Assembly: GCF_000820125.1 (NCBI RefSeq)
Contig: NZ_CDBY01000023.1
Coordinates: 62,001-126,000 of the forward strand
DNA length: 64,000 bases
Direction of reading: 5' to 3'
From: Aeromonas simiae
GTDB taxonomy: Bacteria; Pseudomonadota; Gammaproteobacteria; Enterobacterales; Aeromonadaceae
Positions within the stretch are counted from its first letter, which is position 1. Each line of letters starts with the position of its first letter. Made by a program: the position numbers and the translations under genes. The notes under the pieces were generated by a model, which was given only the letters and a program-made list of their open reading frames with translations, was not told the DNA's origin and did not search any database. Below, one piece after another: positions 1 to 8,558 of the stretch.

Positions 1-28
1 ATTGGCGCTCTTTTTCATCGGGAGGGGC

Positions 29-2746
29 TTACTCGGCGGTGTCGTCTGCCGGGCTTTCGCCCTCGGCGCTCACGTCACCTTCGGTGCTTACGTCACCCTC
101 GAGCGGCTCGAGCTCATCATCGTCATCGCTCTCGGCGATACGCTGCAAGCCGACCACGCACTCCTCTTCACCGGTGCGGATGAGGCGCACACCACCGGTA
201 TTACGACCGATGACGCTCACTTCACTGACACGGGTGCGAACCAGAGTACCGCCATCGGTGATGAGCATGATCTGGTCGGTCTCGTCGACCTGGATCGCGT
301 CAATCACCTTGCCGTTGCGCTCGTCCACCTTGATGGAGATAACGCCCTGGGTGGCACGGCTCTTGGTCGGATATTCGTCCAGCGCGGTGCGCTTGCCGTA
401 GCCATTTTCGGTCGCGGTGAGGATGGCGCCATCGCCACGGGGCACGATGAGGGAGACCACCTTGTCAGCGGCGCCCAGCTTGATGCCACGCACGCCAGCG
501 GCGGTCCGGCCCATCGGGCGCACGCCCTTGAAGCTGCCGCCCTTGCTTTCGCCTTCGGCGGCGTCGTCATCGGACTCGGCCTCGTCACCCTCTTCCACTT
601 GATCCTCGGCACGGCCGGCGCCTTCGAAGAAGCGCACCACCTTACCGGCGTCAGAGAAGAGCATGATCTCGTTGCTGCCGTCGGTGATGTCGACACCGAT
701 GAGCTCATCCCCTTCCTTCAGGTTGATGGCCCGGATCCCCGAGGAGAGCGGACGGCTAAAGTCGGAGAGGCTGGTCTTCTTCACGGTGCCGTTGGCGGTG
801 GCAAAGAAGACGTACTTGTCCGCATCGTACTCCTTGACCGGCAGGATGGCGGTGATGCGTTCACCCTCTTCCAGCGGCAGCAGGTTGATGATGGGACGGC
901 CGCGGGCGCCACGGGAAGCCTCCGGCAGCTGATAGACCTTGAGCCAGTACACCTTGCCACGGGTCGAGAAGCACAAAATGGTGTCGTGGGTGTTGGCCAC
1001 CAGCAGGCGCTCGACGAAGTCCTCTTCCTTGATACGGGTCGCGGACTTGCCCTTGCCGCCACGGCGCTGGGCTTCGTAATCGGAGAGCGGCTGATACTTC
1101 ACGTAGCCCTGGTGGGACAGGGTCACTACCACGTCTTCCGGGGTGATCAGATCTTCGATGTTGATCTCGGCGCTGGAGGCGCTGATCTCGGTGCGACGCT
1201 CGTCGCCATACTGCTCGCGCACGGCCAGCAGTTCACCCTGGATCACCTCCATCAGGCGGGTCGGGCTCGCCAGGATGTGCAGCAGCTCGGCGATGAGATC
1301 GAGCAGGGATTGATACTCTTCGAGGATCTTCTCATGCTCGAGGCTGGTCAGCTTGTGCAGACGCAGGTCGAGGATGGCCTGGGCCTGCTGCTCGGTCAGG
1401 TGGTAAAGACCGTCGCGGATACCGAACTCGGGCTCCAGCCACTCGGGACGGGCAGCGTCGCCACCGGCCTTCTCCAGCATGGCGGCCACGTTGCCGAGCG
1501 CCCACCCCCTGGCGACCAGACCGGCTTTCGCCTCGGCCGGAGTCGCGCTGTGGCGGATCAGCTCGATGATGGGGTCGATGTTGGCCAGCGCGACCGCCAG
1601 ACCTTCCAGGATGTGGGCCCGATCACGCGCCTTGCGCAGTTCGAACACGGTGCGACGGGTCACCACTTCGCGGCGATGCAGCAAGAAGGCTTCCAGCATC
1701 TCCTTGAGGTTGAGCACCTTGGGCTGGTTGTTATCCAGCGCCACCATGTTCATACCGAAGGTGGTCTGCATCTGGGTGTGCTTGTAGAGATTGTTCAGCA
1801 CAATCTCGCCAGACTCACCGCGCTTGATCTCGATGACGATGCGCATGCCGTCCTTGTCGGACTCATCGCGCAGGGCACTGATCCCCTCGACCTTCTTCTC
1901 TTTGACCAGCTCGGCGATCTTCTCGATGAGGCGCGCCTTGTTGACCATGTAGGGGATCTCGTGAACGATGATGGTCTCGCGACCACTCTTGTCGTCCACT
2001 TCCACTTCCGCCTTGGCCCGCACATAGATGGAGCCACGGCCGGTACGGTACGCCTGCAGGATGCCAGAACGACCGTTGATGATACCGCCGGTGGGGAAGT
2101 CGGGGCCCGGGATGTACTCCATCAGCTCGTCGATGCCGATGTCGCCATTCTCGATCAGGGCCAGACAGCCGTTGATCACCTCGGTGAGGTTATGAGGCGG
2201 GATGTTGGTGGCCATGCCCACCGCAATACCGGAGGAGCCATTCACCAGCAGGTTCGGCACCTTGGTCGGCAGCACAGCCGGGATCTGTTCGGTGCCATCA
2301 TAGTTGGGCACCCAGTCCACGGTTTCTTTGTCGAGATCGGCCAGCAGCTCGTGGGAGATGCGCGCCATACGCACTTCGGTGTAACGCATGGCCGCGGCGC
2401 TATCGCCATCGACCGAACCGAAGTTGCCCTGACCATCGACCAGCATGTAGCGCATGGAAAAATCCTGCGCCATCCGGACTATGGTGTCATACACGGCACT
2501 GTCGCCGTGCGGGTGGTATTTACCGATTACGTCACCGACCACACGGGCCGATTTCTTGTAGGGCTTGTTCCAGTCATTGCCGAGCTCGTTCATTGCGAAC
2601 AGCACGCGGCGGTGAACCGGTTTCAAGCCATCACGCACATCCGGCAGGGCTCGTCCCACGATGACGCTCATGGCGTAATCGAGATAGGAACTCTTGAGCT
2701 CTTCCTCAATGTTGACCGGCGTGATCTCTCTGGCCAGATCGCTCAT
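29..2746 (-). CDS. gyrA: DNA gyrase subunit A
   Basis: This is the breakage-reunion subunit of gyrase, which with GyrB introduces negative supercoils into DNA in the cytoplasm. The 905-residue frame is complete. The N-terminal winged-helix region carries the catalytic tyrosine at residue 122 (within [10 protein letters not shown]), and the GyrA box (QRRGGKG) precedes the six-bladed C-terminal DNA-wrapping domain. The quinolone-resistance region reads [11 protein letters not shown] with Ser83 and Asp87, the susceptible wild-type residues. Two acidic stretches stand out: the usual acidic tail at the C-terminus, and an acidic insertion of about 35 residues between blades of the C-terminal domain (roughly positions 524-630) that E. 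coli GyrA lacks. The gene is monocistronic here and points away from ubiG. Confidence 0.98.
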   Translation of the reverse strand: MSDLAREITPVNIEEELKSSYLDYAMSVIVGRALPDVRDGLKPVHRRVLFAMNELGNDWNKPYKKSARVVGDVIGKYHPHGDSAVYDTIVRMAQDFSMRYMLVDGQGNFGSVDGDSAAAMRYTEVRMARISHELLADLDKETVDWVPNYDGTEQIPAVLPTKVPNLLVNGSSGIAVGMATNIPPHNLTEVINGCLALIENGDIGIDELMEYIPGPDFPTGGIINGRSGILQAYRTGRGSIYVRAKAEVEVDDKSGRETIIVHEIPYMVNKARLIEKIAELVKEKKVEGISALRDESDKDGMRIVIEIKRGESGEIVLNNLYKHTQMQTTFGMNMVALDNNQPKVLNLKEMLEAFLLHRREVVTRRTVFELRKARDRAHILEGLAVALANIDPIIELIRHSATPAEAKAGLVARGWALGNVAAMLEKAGGDAARPEWLEPEFGIRDGLYHLTEQQAQAILDLRLHKLTSLEHEKILEEYQSLLDLIAELLHILASPTRLMEVIQGELLAVREQYGDERRTEISASSAEINIEDLITPEDVVVTLSHQGYVKYQPLSDYEAQRRGGKGKSATRIKEEDFVERLLVANTHDTILCFSTRGKVYWLKVYQLPEASRGARGRPIINLLPLEEGERITAILPVKEYDADKYVFFATANGTVKKTSLSDFSRPLSSGIRAINLKEGDELIGVDITDGSNEIMLFSDAGKVVRFFEGAGRAEDQVEEGDEAESDDDAAEGESKGGSFKGVRPMGRTAAGVRGIKLGAADKVVSLIVPRGDGAILTATENGYGKRTALDEYPTKSRATQGVISIKVDERNGKVIDAIQVDETDQIMLITDGGTLVRTRVSEVSVIGRNTGGVRLIRTGEEECVVGLQRIAESDDDDELEPLEGDVSTEGDVSAEGESPADDTAE
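524..630 (-). other. Acidic insertion in the GyrA C-terminal domain
   Basis: These codons encode about 35 residues rich in Glu and Asp, followed by a Gly/Lys/Ser stretch. They lie between VVRFFEG and [12 protein letters not shown]. In E. coli GyrA, as I recall it, the corresponding strand and loop are directly connected. The boundaries are approximate because they come from alignment by eye. Confidence 0.75.
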
Positions 2747-2920
2747 AGAAAGCCTTAATCCCTATTTAGTTGTTCTTTGGCTTAAACAGCGCGTCATATT
2801 AACACATGGCGCCTAAATGCTTAAGCCAAAAACGGTTCTGGCCTGTCAGGGGGTGTCCGTTATAATGCCCGCAAAATGTCAGGACCGCCCCCCGGCGGTC
2901 AGCCAGAGGAAGTGTTGCGC

Positions 2921-3655
2921 ATGAATGCTGAACAGATCGCCGCCAGCGGCAACGTCGATTCGTCGGAAATCGCCAAGTTCGAGGCCATCGCCTCGCGCTG
3001 GTGGGATCTCGAGGGGGAATTCAAGCCACTGCACCAGATCAATCCGGTGCGTCTGGAGTGGATTGATACCCAATGCGGCGGCCTGTTTGGCAAGAAGGTG
3101 CTCGACATCGGCTGCGGTGGCGGCATCCTGGCCGAGAGCATGGCCCGCCGCGGCGCCATCGTGACCGGCATCGACATGGGCAAAGAGCCGCTTTCGGTGG
3201 CCCGTCTGCACGCCCTCGAGCAGGGGGTAGAGCTCGAATACCGGCAGATCACCGCCGAAGCCCACGCCCTAGAGGCCGCCGGTCAGTATGATGTGGTGAC
3301 CTGCATGGAGATGCTCGAGCACGTACCGGACCCGGCATCAGTGCTGCGCGCCATCGCCACCCTGGTGCGCCCCGGTGGCCAGGTGGTGGTCTCGACCATC
3401 AACCGCAACCCCAAGTCGTTTCTCATGATGATCGTCGGCGCCGAGTATCTGCTGAAGATGGTGCCCAAGGGCACCCATGACCACGCCAAGTTCATCATGC
3501 CGGCCGAGCTGTGCCACATGGCCGAGCGGGCCGGCCTGCTGGTGCGCGCGATGAGTGGCGTCCACTACCGCCCCCTGGCGGGGGATTTTCGCCTCGGCGC
3601 CAACGTCGACGTTAACTACATGGTCTCCTTGGTGCGTCCGGAGGGAGAGCGATGA
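2921..3655 (+). CDS. ubiG: Ubiquinone biosynthesis O-methyltransferase UbiG
   Basis: This SAM-dependent methyltransferase carries out the two O-methylation steps of ubiquinone (coenzyme Q) synthesis. The start MNAEQIAAS is preferred because it matches E. coli UbiG (MNAEKSP) and has an AGAGGAAG ribosome site upstream; an in-frame ATG 45 bases earlier would add a Pro/Gly-rich extension with no counterpart. The glycine-rich SAM motif I is [19 protein letters not shown], and the family signatures [19 protein letters not shown] and [15 protein letters not shown] are present. The stop codon overlaps the ATG of the downstream HAD phosphatase, so the two are probably co-translated. This pairing resembles the ubiG-mupP order of Pseudomonas. 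Confidence 0.96.
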   Translation: MNAEQIAASGNVDSSEIAKFEAIASRWWDLEGEFKPLHQINPVRLEWIDTQCGGLFGKKVLDIGCGGGILAESMARRGAIVTGIDMGKEPLSVARLHALEQGVELEYRQITAEAHALEAAGQYDVVTCMEMLEHVPDPASVLRAIATLVRPGGQVVVSTINRNPKSFLMMIVGAEYLLKMVPKGTHDHAKFIMPAELCHMAERAGLLVRAMSGVHYRPLAGDFRLGANVDVNYMVSLVRPEGER

Positions 3656-4320
3656 GCCAGGTCACCGCGGTGCTGTTCGATCTCGACGGCACCCTGCTCG
3701 ACACGGCGCCGGATCTCGGCGCCGCCGTCAACCACGTGTTGGTAGAAGAGGGGTTTGCCCCCTTGAGCGAACACATCATTCGCCAGACCACCTCCCACGG
3801 CGCACTCGGCCTGCTGCGGGCAGGCCTCGGTGACGAGCAGCTTGAAGAGCTCGGCGCCGCGCGCCTGCGCACGGCCCTGCTCGACTATTACGCCGCCCAT
3901 CTTTGTATCGGTACTCGCCCCTATGAGGGGATGATCGATCTCATCGACTGGCTTGAGGATCAGGCCATGCCATGGGGCATTGTCACCAACAAGCCCGGCT
4001 TTCTCACCGAGCCGCTGCTGGCCCAGTTGCCGGCCCTCAAGGGGTGCGGTGTCACGGTCAGCGCCGACACCCTGCCAGTGCGCAAACCCGATCCCGCTCC
4101 CCTTTTCTATGCCTGTGAACGGCTCGGGGTGAACCCGGCCACCACCTTATATGTGGGGGATCATCTGCGCGACATCGAGGCCGGCCGCAACGCCGGCATG
4201 CCGACGGCGATCGCGGGCTGGGGATATCTCGATGAGCGTGAAGATCCCGCAGACTGGCAAGCCGACCTGCACTTCGATACGGTGCAGGCGCTGCATCACT
4301 GGCTGCGAATGCGTCGCTAA
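3652..4320 (+). CDS. HAD-IA family phosphatase (Gph/MupP-like)
   Basis: This is a 222-residue haloacid-dehalogenase hydrolase, subfamily IA. Motif I is [13 protein letters not shown] with both nucleophilic and acid/base Asp, motif II is GIVTNKP, motif III is the Lys of RKPDPAPL, and motif IV is [17 protein letters not shown]. Such proteins are commonly named phosphoglycolate phosphatase. The position directly behind ubiG, with overlapping ATGA codons, is the one occupied in Pseudomonas by MupP, the N-acetylmuramate-6-phosphate phosphatase of peptidoglycan recycling, so that is a serious alternative. The sequence alone does not decide the substrate. Confidence 0.85.
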   Translation: MSQVTAVLFDLDGTLLDTAPDLGAAVNHVLVEEGFAPLSEHIIRQTTSHGALGLLRAGLGDEQLEELGAARLRTALLDYYAAHLCIGTRPYEGMIDLIDWLEDQAMPWGIVTNKPGFLTEPLLAQLPALKGCGVTVSADTLPVRKPDPAPLFYACERLGVNPATTLYVGDHLRDIEAGRNAGMPTAIAGWGYLDEREDPADWQADLHFDTVQALHHWLRMRR

Positions 4321-4559
4321 GAGCGCGTGTGTCGCCCTGCTCTCTCCCCTTCCAGCCCACGGGGTGTCGTCAACTTCTGACAGAGGTTGCACAGCCAATA
4401 AACAGTGCGTTGGCACTAGTAAAAAGTGCCTCTCGGTGCAAGCAAAATAGTTGCGATAAATTTTGCCTCTGCCCGGATCCAGGGGGTGGGAAAGCGCAGG
4501 GAAGAGTTGCCGACTCCCTCGCTGTGAGCAGACACTAACAGTCACGCCAGACTCACACC

Positions 4560-4568
4560 TTATCCACA
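4560..4568 (+). promoter_or_regulatory. DnaA box upstream of nrdA
   Basis: TTATCCACA is an exact match to the high-affinity DnaA box. It lies about 47 bp upstream of the first NrdR box. E. coli nrdA is also controlled by DnaA boxes in its promoter, so this probably links dNTP synthesis to replication initiation. Confidence 0.65.
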
Positions 4569-4606
4569 GGTAATGCACCCATTGATGGATTGCAAAGACG
4601 TGTTTA

Positions 4607-4622
4607 TCTCACTATCTTGTAG
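4607..4622 (+). promoter_or_regulatory. NrdR box 1 (distal)
   Basis: The 16-mer TCTCACTATCTTGTAG matches the NrdR consensus acaCwAtATaTwGtgt at most core positions. It is centred 31 bp from the second box, the helical spacing typical of NrdR operator pairs. It overlaps a possible -35 (TTGTAG, 4617-4622). Confidence 0.7.
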
Positions 4623-4637
4623 TCCGGTTTGAAAATA

Positions 4638-4653
4638 ACACTATATCTTGTGC
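4638..4653 (+). promoter_or_regulatory. NrdR box 2 (proximal)
   Basis: ACACTATATCTTGTGC is a close match to the NrdR palindrome and covers the likely -10 (CTATAT, 4641-4646). NrdR with bound dATP would block RNA polymerase here and so repress nrdAB when deoxynucleotides are plentiful. Confidence 0.8.
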
Positions 4654-4691
4654 CTCACCCGCCAGCCTTAGCTGACGCGGGTGAGGGTTTT
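4653..4691 (+). terminator. Strong hairpin with T-run in the nrdA leader (possible attenuator)
   Basis: CCTCACCCGC pairs perfectly with GCGGGTGAGG, and an inner CAGC/GCTG extends the stem; it is followed by GTTTT. It starts at or just after the predicted transcription start and ends 28 bases before the nrdA start codon. It could be a 5' stabilising stem or a terminator-type attenuator. A terminator for an upstream transcript is less likely, because the NrdR boxes and promoter lie before it. Confidence 0.6.
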
Positions 4692-4719
4692 CGGGAATCA
4701 AAAATAAGAAGGTCAACTC

Positions 4720-6987
4720 ATGAACTTGTTTGTGACTAAGCGCAACGGCAATAAAGAGCCGATCGATCTGGACAAGATCCACCGTGTACTGGATTGGGCC
4801 GCCGAAGGGCTCGATAACGTCTCCGTCTCCCAGGTTGAGCTCAAGTCACACATCCAGTTCTACGACGGCATTCGCACCTCCGATATCCACGAGACCATCA
4901 TCAAGGCGGCCGCCGATCTGATCTCCCAAGAGAGCCCGGACTACCAGTACATGGCCGCCCGTCTGGCCATCTTCCACCTGCGCAAGAAGGCCTATGGCCA
5001 ATTCGAGCCGCCCCACCTCTACCAGCACATCGCCAAGCTGGTCGACATGGGCAAGTACGACAAGCACCTGCTGGAAGACTACACCCAGGCCGAATTCGAC
5101 GAGCTGCACGCGCATCTCGATCACAACCGTGACATGACCTTCTCCTACGCGGCCGTCAAGCAGCTTGAGGGGAAATATCTGGTACAGAACCGGGTCACCG
5201 GCGAGATCTACGAGAGCCCGCAGTTCCTCTATATGCTGGTGGCGGCCTGCCTCTTCTCCAAGTACCCGAAGAGCACCCGTCTCGATTACGTCAAGCGCTT
5301 CTATGACGCAGTTTCGACCTTCAAGATCTCCCTGCCGACCCCGATCATGAGCGGCGTGCGTACCCCGACCCGTCAGTTCAGCTCCTGCGTGCTGATCGAG
5401 TGCGACGACAGCCTGGACTCCATCAACGCCACCGCCAGCGCCATCGTGCGTTACGTCTCCCAGCGGGCCGGCATCGGCATCAACGCCGGTCGCATCCGCG
5501 GTCTGGGTAGCCCGATCCGGGGCGGTGAAGCCTTCCATACCGGCTGCATCCCCTTCTACAAGTACTTCCAGACGGCGGTGAAGTGCTGCTCCCAGGGCGG
5601 CGTGCGCGGCGGTGCTGCGACCCTGTTCTACCCCCTGTGGCACATCGAAGTCGAAAGCCTGCTGGTGCTGAAAAACAACCGCGGCGTGGAAGAGAACCGG
5701 GTTCGCCACATGGACTACGGGGTGCAGATCAACAAGCTGATGTACCAGCGCCTCATCAAGGGCGGTGACATCACCCTGTTCTCCCCGTCCGATGCACCGG
5801 GCCTGTACGACGCCTTCTTTGCCGATCAGGACAAGTTCGAGCAGCTCTACGTCCAGTACGAGCAGGATCCCTCGATCCGCAAGAAGACCCTCAAGGCGGT
5901 CGATCTCTTCTCCCTGATGATGCAAGAGCGCGCCGGCACCGGCCGCATCTACATCCAGAACGTGGATCACTGCAACACCCACAGCCCGTTCGATCCAGCC
6001 GTGGCCCCGGTACGCCAGTCCAACCTGTGCCTTGAGATTGCGCTGCCGACCAAGCCGCTCAACAACATCGACGATGAGAACGGCGAGATTGCCCTGTGCA
6101 CCCTCTCCGCCTTCAACCTCGGCGTCATCAACAAGCTCGAGGATCTCGAAGAGATGGCCGAGCTGACCGTGCGTGCCCTGGATGCCCTGCTCGACTATCA
6201 GGACTACCCGATCGGTGCCGCCAAGAAGGGCAGCATGAACCGCCGTACCCTGGGGATTGGCGTCATCAACTACGCCTATTACCTCGCTAAGAACGGCGCC
6301 CGTTACTCCGACGGCTCCGGCCTGGCCCTGACCCACCGCACCTTCGAGGCGATCCAGTACTACCTGCTGAAGGTCTCGGTGCAGCTGGCCCGCGAGTTTG
6401 GTGCCTGCCCCTCCTTCAACGAGACCACCTACGCCCAGGGCATCCTGCCGATCGACACCTACAAAAAGGATCTCGACGGCCTGTGCAACGAGCCGCTGCA
6501 CTACGACTGGGAGTCGCTGCGCGAAGAGATCAAGCGCGTGGGTCTGCGTAACTCCACCCTGACCGCCCTGATGCCGAGCGAGACCTCCAGCCAGATCTCC
6601 AACGCCACCAACGGCATCGAGCCGCCGCGCGGCCTGGTGTCGGTCAAGGCCTCCAAGGATGGCATCCTCAAGCAGGTGGTGCCGGAATACAGCCGCCTCA
6701 AGGATCAGTACGAACTGTTGTGGCAACAGCCGAGCGTCGATGGCTACCTGCAACTGGTCGGGATCATGCAAAAGTTCGTGGATCAAGCGATCTCCGCCAA
6801 CACCAACTATGATCCGGCCCGCTTCGAGGGTGGTAAGGTGCCGATGAAGCAGCTGCTCAAGGATCTGCTGACCGCCTACAAATACGGGGTCAAGACCCTC
6901 TACTACCACAACACCCGTGACGGTGCCGACGACACGCAGACCGATCTGCAAGATGACGGCTGTGCCAGCGGTGCATGCAAGATCTGA
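4720..6987 (+). CDS. nrdA: Ribonucleoside-diphosphate reductase class Ia, alpha subunit
   Basis: This is the catalytic subunit of aerobic ribonucleotide reductase, which makes dNDPs from NDPs; it is 755 residues (E. coli 761). The N-terminal ATP-cone (FVTKRNGNKEPIDLDKIHRV) is the allosteric activity site. Catalytic elements are visible: Cys in FSSCVLIECDD, the Asn-x-Cys-x-Glu loop in SNLCLEIALPT, Cys in ALCTLSAFNLG, the radical-transfer tyrosine pair in KTLYYHNTRDG, and the C-terminal redox pair in CASGACKI. The ribosome site AAGAAGG sits ahead of the ATG. It is followed by nrdB after an 89-base spacer that holds a stem-loop. Confidence 0.98.
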   Translation: MNLFVTKRNGNKEPIDLDKIHRVLDWAAEGLDNVSVSQVELKSHIQFYDGIRTSDIHETIIKAAADLISQESPDYQYMAARLAIFHLRKKAYGQFEPPHLYQHIAKLVDMGKYDKHLLEDYTQAEFDELHAHLDHNRDMTFSYAAVKQLEGKYLVQNRVTGEIYESPQFLYMLVAACLFSKYPKSTRLDYVKRFYDAVSTFKISLPTPIMSGVRTPTRQFSSCVLIECDDSLDSINATASAIVRYVSQRAGIGINAGRIRGLGSPIRGGEAFHTGCIPFYKYFQTAVKCCSQGGVRGGAATLFYPLWHIEVESLLVLKNNRGVEENRVRHMDYGVQINKLMYQRLIKGGDITLFSPSDAPGLYDAFFADQDKFEQLYVQYEQDPSIRKKTLKAVDLFSLMMQERAGTGRIYIQNVDHCNTHSPFDPAVAPVRQSNLCLEIALPTKPLNNIDDENGEIALCTLSAFNLGVINKLEDLEEMAELTVRALDALLDYQDYPIGAAKKGSMNRRTLGIGVINYAYYLAKNGARYSDGSGLALTHRTFEAIQYYLLKVSVQLAREFGACPSFNETTYAQGILPIDTYKKDLDGLCNEPLHYDWESLREEIKRVGLRNSTLTALMPSETSSQISNATNGIEPPRGLVSVKASKDGILKQVVPEYSRLKDQYELLWQQPSVDGYLQLVGIMQKFVDQAISANTNYDPARFEGGKVPMKQLLKDLLTAYKYGVKTLYYHNTRDGADDTQTDLQDDGCASGACKI

Positions 6988-6993
6988 TACGAT

Positions 6994-7017
6994 GGGCGGG
7001 AGGTAATACTCCCGCCC
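6994..7017 (+). repeat. Stem-loop between nrdA and nrdB
   Basis: GGGCGGGAG and CTCCCGCCC form a perfect 9-bp stem around GTAATA. No poly-T follows, so it is more likely an mRNA processing or stability element than a terminator. Confidence 0.65.
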
Positions 7018-7076
7018 TGCTGCTTTGGTTTATCCCCTCGTTCCCACTTATTTTTTGAAAAGAAGAAGCTATCGCC

Positions 7077-8207
7077 ATGGCCTACACCACCTTCAGTCAA
7101 ACCAAGAATGACCAGCTCAAAGAGCCCATGTTCTTCGGCCAGCCGGTCAACGTGGCTCGTTACGATCAACAGAAGCACGAAGTCTTCGAGCGGCTGATCG
7201 AGAAGCAGCTCTCCTTCTTCTGGCGCCCTGAAGAGGTGGACGTGTCGCGCGATCGCATCGACTACCAGGCCCTGCCCCCCCACGAGCAGCACATCTTCAT
7301 CTCCAACCTGAAGTACCAGACCCTGCTCGACTCCATTCAGGGACGCAGCCCCAACGTCGCCCTGTTGCCGCTGGTGTCGCTGCCGGAGCTGGAGACCTGG
7401 ATCGAGACCTGGTCCTTCTCCGAGACCATTCACTCCCGCTCCTATACCCATATCATCCGCAACATCGTCAACGATCCGGCGCTGGTGTTCGATGACATCG
7501 TGACCAACGATCAGATCCTGAAGCGCGCCAGCTCCATCAGCCACTTCTATGACGACCTGATCGAGGCGACCGCCGTTTACAATCTGCACGGTGAAGGTAC
7601 CCACACCATTGCCGGCAAGACGGTGCCCCTGACCCTGCGCACGCTCAAGAAGAAGCTCTATCTGTGCCTGATGAGCGTCAATGCGCTGGAAGCGATCCGC
7701 TTCTACGTCAGCTTTGCCTGCTCCTTCGCCTTCGCCGAGCGCGAGCTGATGGAGGGCAACGCCAAGATCATCAAGCTCATCGCCCGTGACGAGGCGCTGC
7801 ACCTGACCGGCACCCAGCACATGCTGAACCTGATGCGCAGCGGCAACGACGACCCCGAGATGGCCGAAATTGCCCAGGAGTGCGAGCAGGAGTGCTTTGA
7901 GCTGTTCAAGGAGGCCGCCATCCAGGAGAAGGAGTGGGCCGAATACCTGTTCCAGGGCGGCTCCATGATCGGCCTGAACAAGGACATCCTGTGCCAGTAT
8001 GTCGAGTACATCACCAACCTGCGCATGAGCGCGGTCGGCCTGCAACCGGCCTTCGCCGCCAAGCAGAACCCGATCCCCTGGATCAACACCTGGCTCTCCT
8101 CCGACAACGTGCAGGTGGCCCCGCAGGAGGTCGAGATCAGCTCTTACCTGGTCGGCCAGATCGACAGTGAGGTAAGCCACGAAGATCTCGGCGACTTCGA
8201 ACTCTGA
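7077..8207 (+). CDS. nrdB: Ribonucleoside-diphosphate reductase class Ia, beta subunit
   Basis: This is the di-iron tyrosyl-radical subunit that generates the radical used by NrdA (376 residues). The radical tyrosine is Tyr123 in [11 protein letters not shown] (E. coli Tyr122), with iron ligands Asp85, Glu116 and His119 nearby and the second Glu/His set in [13 protein letters not shown]. The C-terminus ([10 protein letters not shown]) is the NrdA-docking tail. The ATG follows an AAGAAGAAGC ribosome site. Its TGA overlaps the yfaE ATG by one base, implying coupled translation. Confidence 0.98.
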   Translation: MAYTTFSQTKNDQLKEPMFFGQPVNVARYDQQKHEVFERLIEKQLSFFWRPEEVDVSRDRIDYQALPPHEQHIFISNLKYQTLLDSIQGRSPNVALLPLVSLPELETWIETWSFSETIHSRSYTHIIRNIVNDPALVFDDIVTNDQILKRASSISHFYDDLIEATAVYNLHGEGTHTIAGKTVPLTLRTLKKKLYLCLMSVNALEAIRFYVSFACSFAFAERELMEGNAKIIKLIARDEALHLTGTQHMLNLMRSGNDDPEMAEIAQECEQECFELFKEAAIQEKEWAEYLFQGGSMIGLNKDILCQYVEYITNLRMSAVGLQPAFAAKQNPIPWINTWLSSDNVQVAPQEVEISSYLVGQIDSEVSHEDLGDFEL

Positions 8208-8500
8208 TGACGGTGATCGCGCGCCCGCTGGACGTCGAGCAGCGTCCGCGGATCCACACCGAGGCCGGCCCCATGCAGCCGGCACCGGGGGAAACCCTGC
8301 TCGAGACCCTCGAGCGCCACGGTATCGAGGTCGAATATCAGTGTCGCAGCGGCTACTGTGGCGCCTGCCGCACACCGCTGCTGGCCGGGACCGTCGACTA
8401 CCTGCAGACACCGCTGGCCTTCGTGGCCAGCGGAGAGTGCCTCCCCTGCTGCTGCCGGCCGGTGGGCTCGGTGCAGCTCTCGCTCAAGCGCGCTCGCTGA
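8207..8500 (+). CDS. yfaE: 2Fe-2S ferredoxin maintaining NrdB cofactor
   Basis: This 97-residue plant-type ferredoxin matches YfaE, which supplies electrons to rebuild the NrdB diferric-tyrosyl cofactor. The cluster cysteines are visible as CRSGYCGACR followed by a distal Cys in SGECLPCCC; the extra Cys pair after the fourth ligand is notable. The start overlaps the nrdB stop (TGATG), and the gene ends just before a bidirectional terminator, closing the nrdAB-yfaE operon. Confidence 0.93.
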   Translation: MTVIARPLDVEQRPRIHTEAGPMQPAPGETLLETLERHGIEVEYQCRSGYCGACRTPLLAGTVDYLQTPLAFVASGECLPCCCRPVGSVQLSLKRAR

Positions 8501-8514
8501 TCCGCTGATGGATA

Positions 8515-8546
8515 AAAAAAACGGCCAACATCTGTTGGCCGTTTTT
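8515..8546. terminator. Bidirectional terminator between yfaE and prc
   Basis: AAAACGGCCAACA and TGTTGGCCGTTTT pair perfectly, flanked by A-runs on one side and T-runs on the other. It serves convergent yfaE (plus) and prc (minus). Confidence 0.93.
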
Positions 8547-8558
8547 GTTTGTGGGCAT

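Larger units (their letters stand above)
4321..4719. other. nrdA upstream regulatory region
   Basis: This 399-base non-coding stretch separates the HAD phosphatase gene from nrdA. I see no convincing gene in it. Its distal third holds a perfect DnaA box, two NrdR boxes spaced by 31 bp, a probable promoter and a strong hairpin, each listed separately. The proximal 230 bases show no feature I can name and no clear terminator for the ubiG operon. Confidence 0.6.

Noticed and set aside
1600-2746. Quinolone-resistance substitutions in gyrA
   Set aside because: Residues 83 and 87 are Ser and Asp, the susceptible wild-type state.
2-2758. Very long open frame (over 900 codons) antisense to gyrA
   Set aside because: It is a mirror of gyrA codon bias in GC-rich DNA; the composition (His/Asp/Gly/Leu-rich) has no domain and gyrA itself is certain.
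4846-6951. Long open frame antisense to nrdA
   Set aside because: Shadow of nrdA with low-complexity Val/Gly/Leu/Asp composition and no ribosome site.
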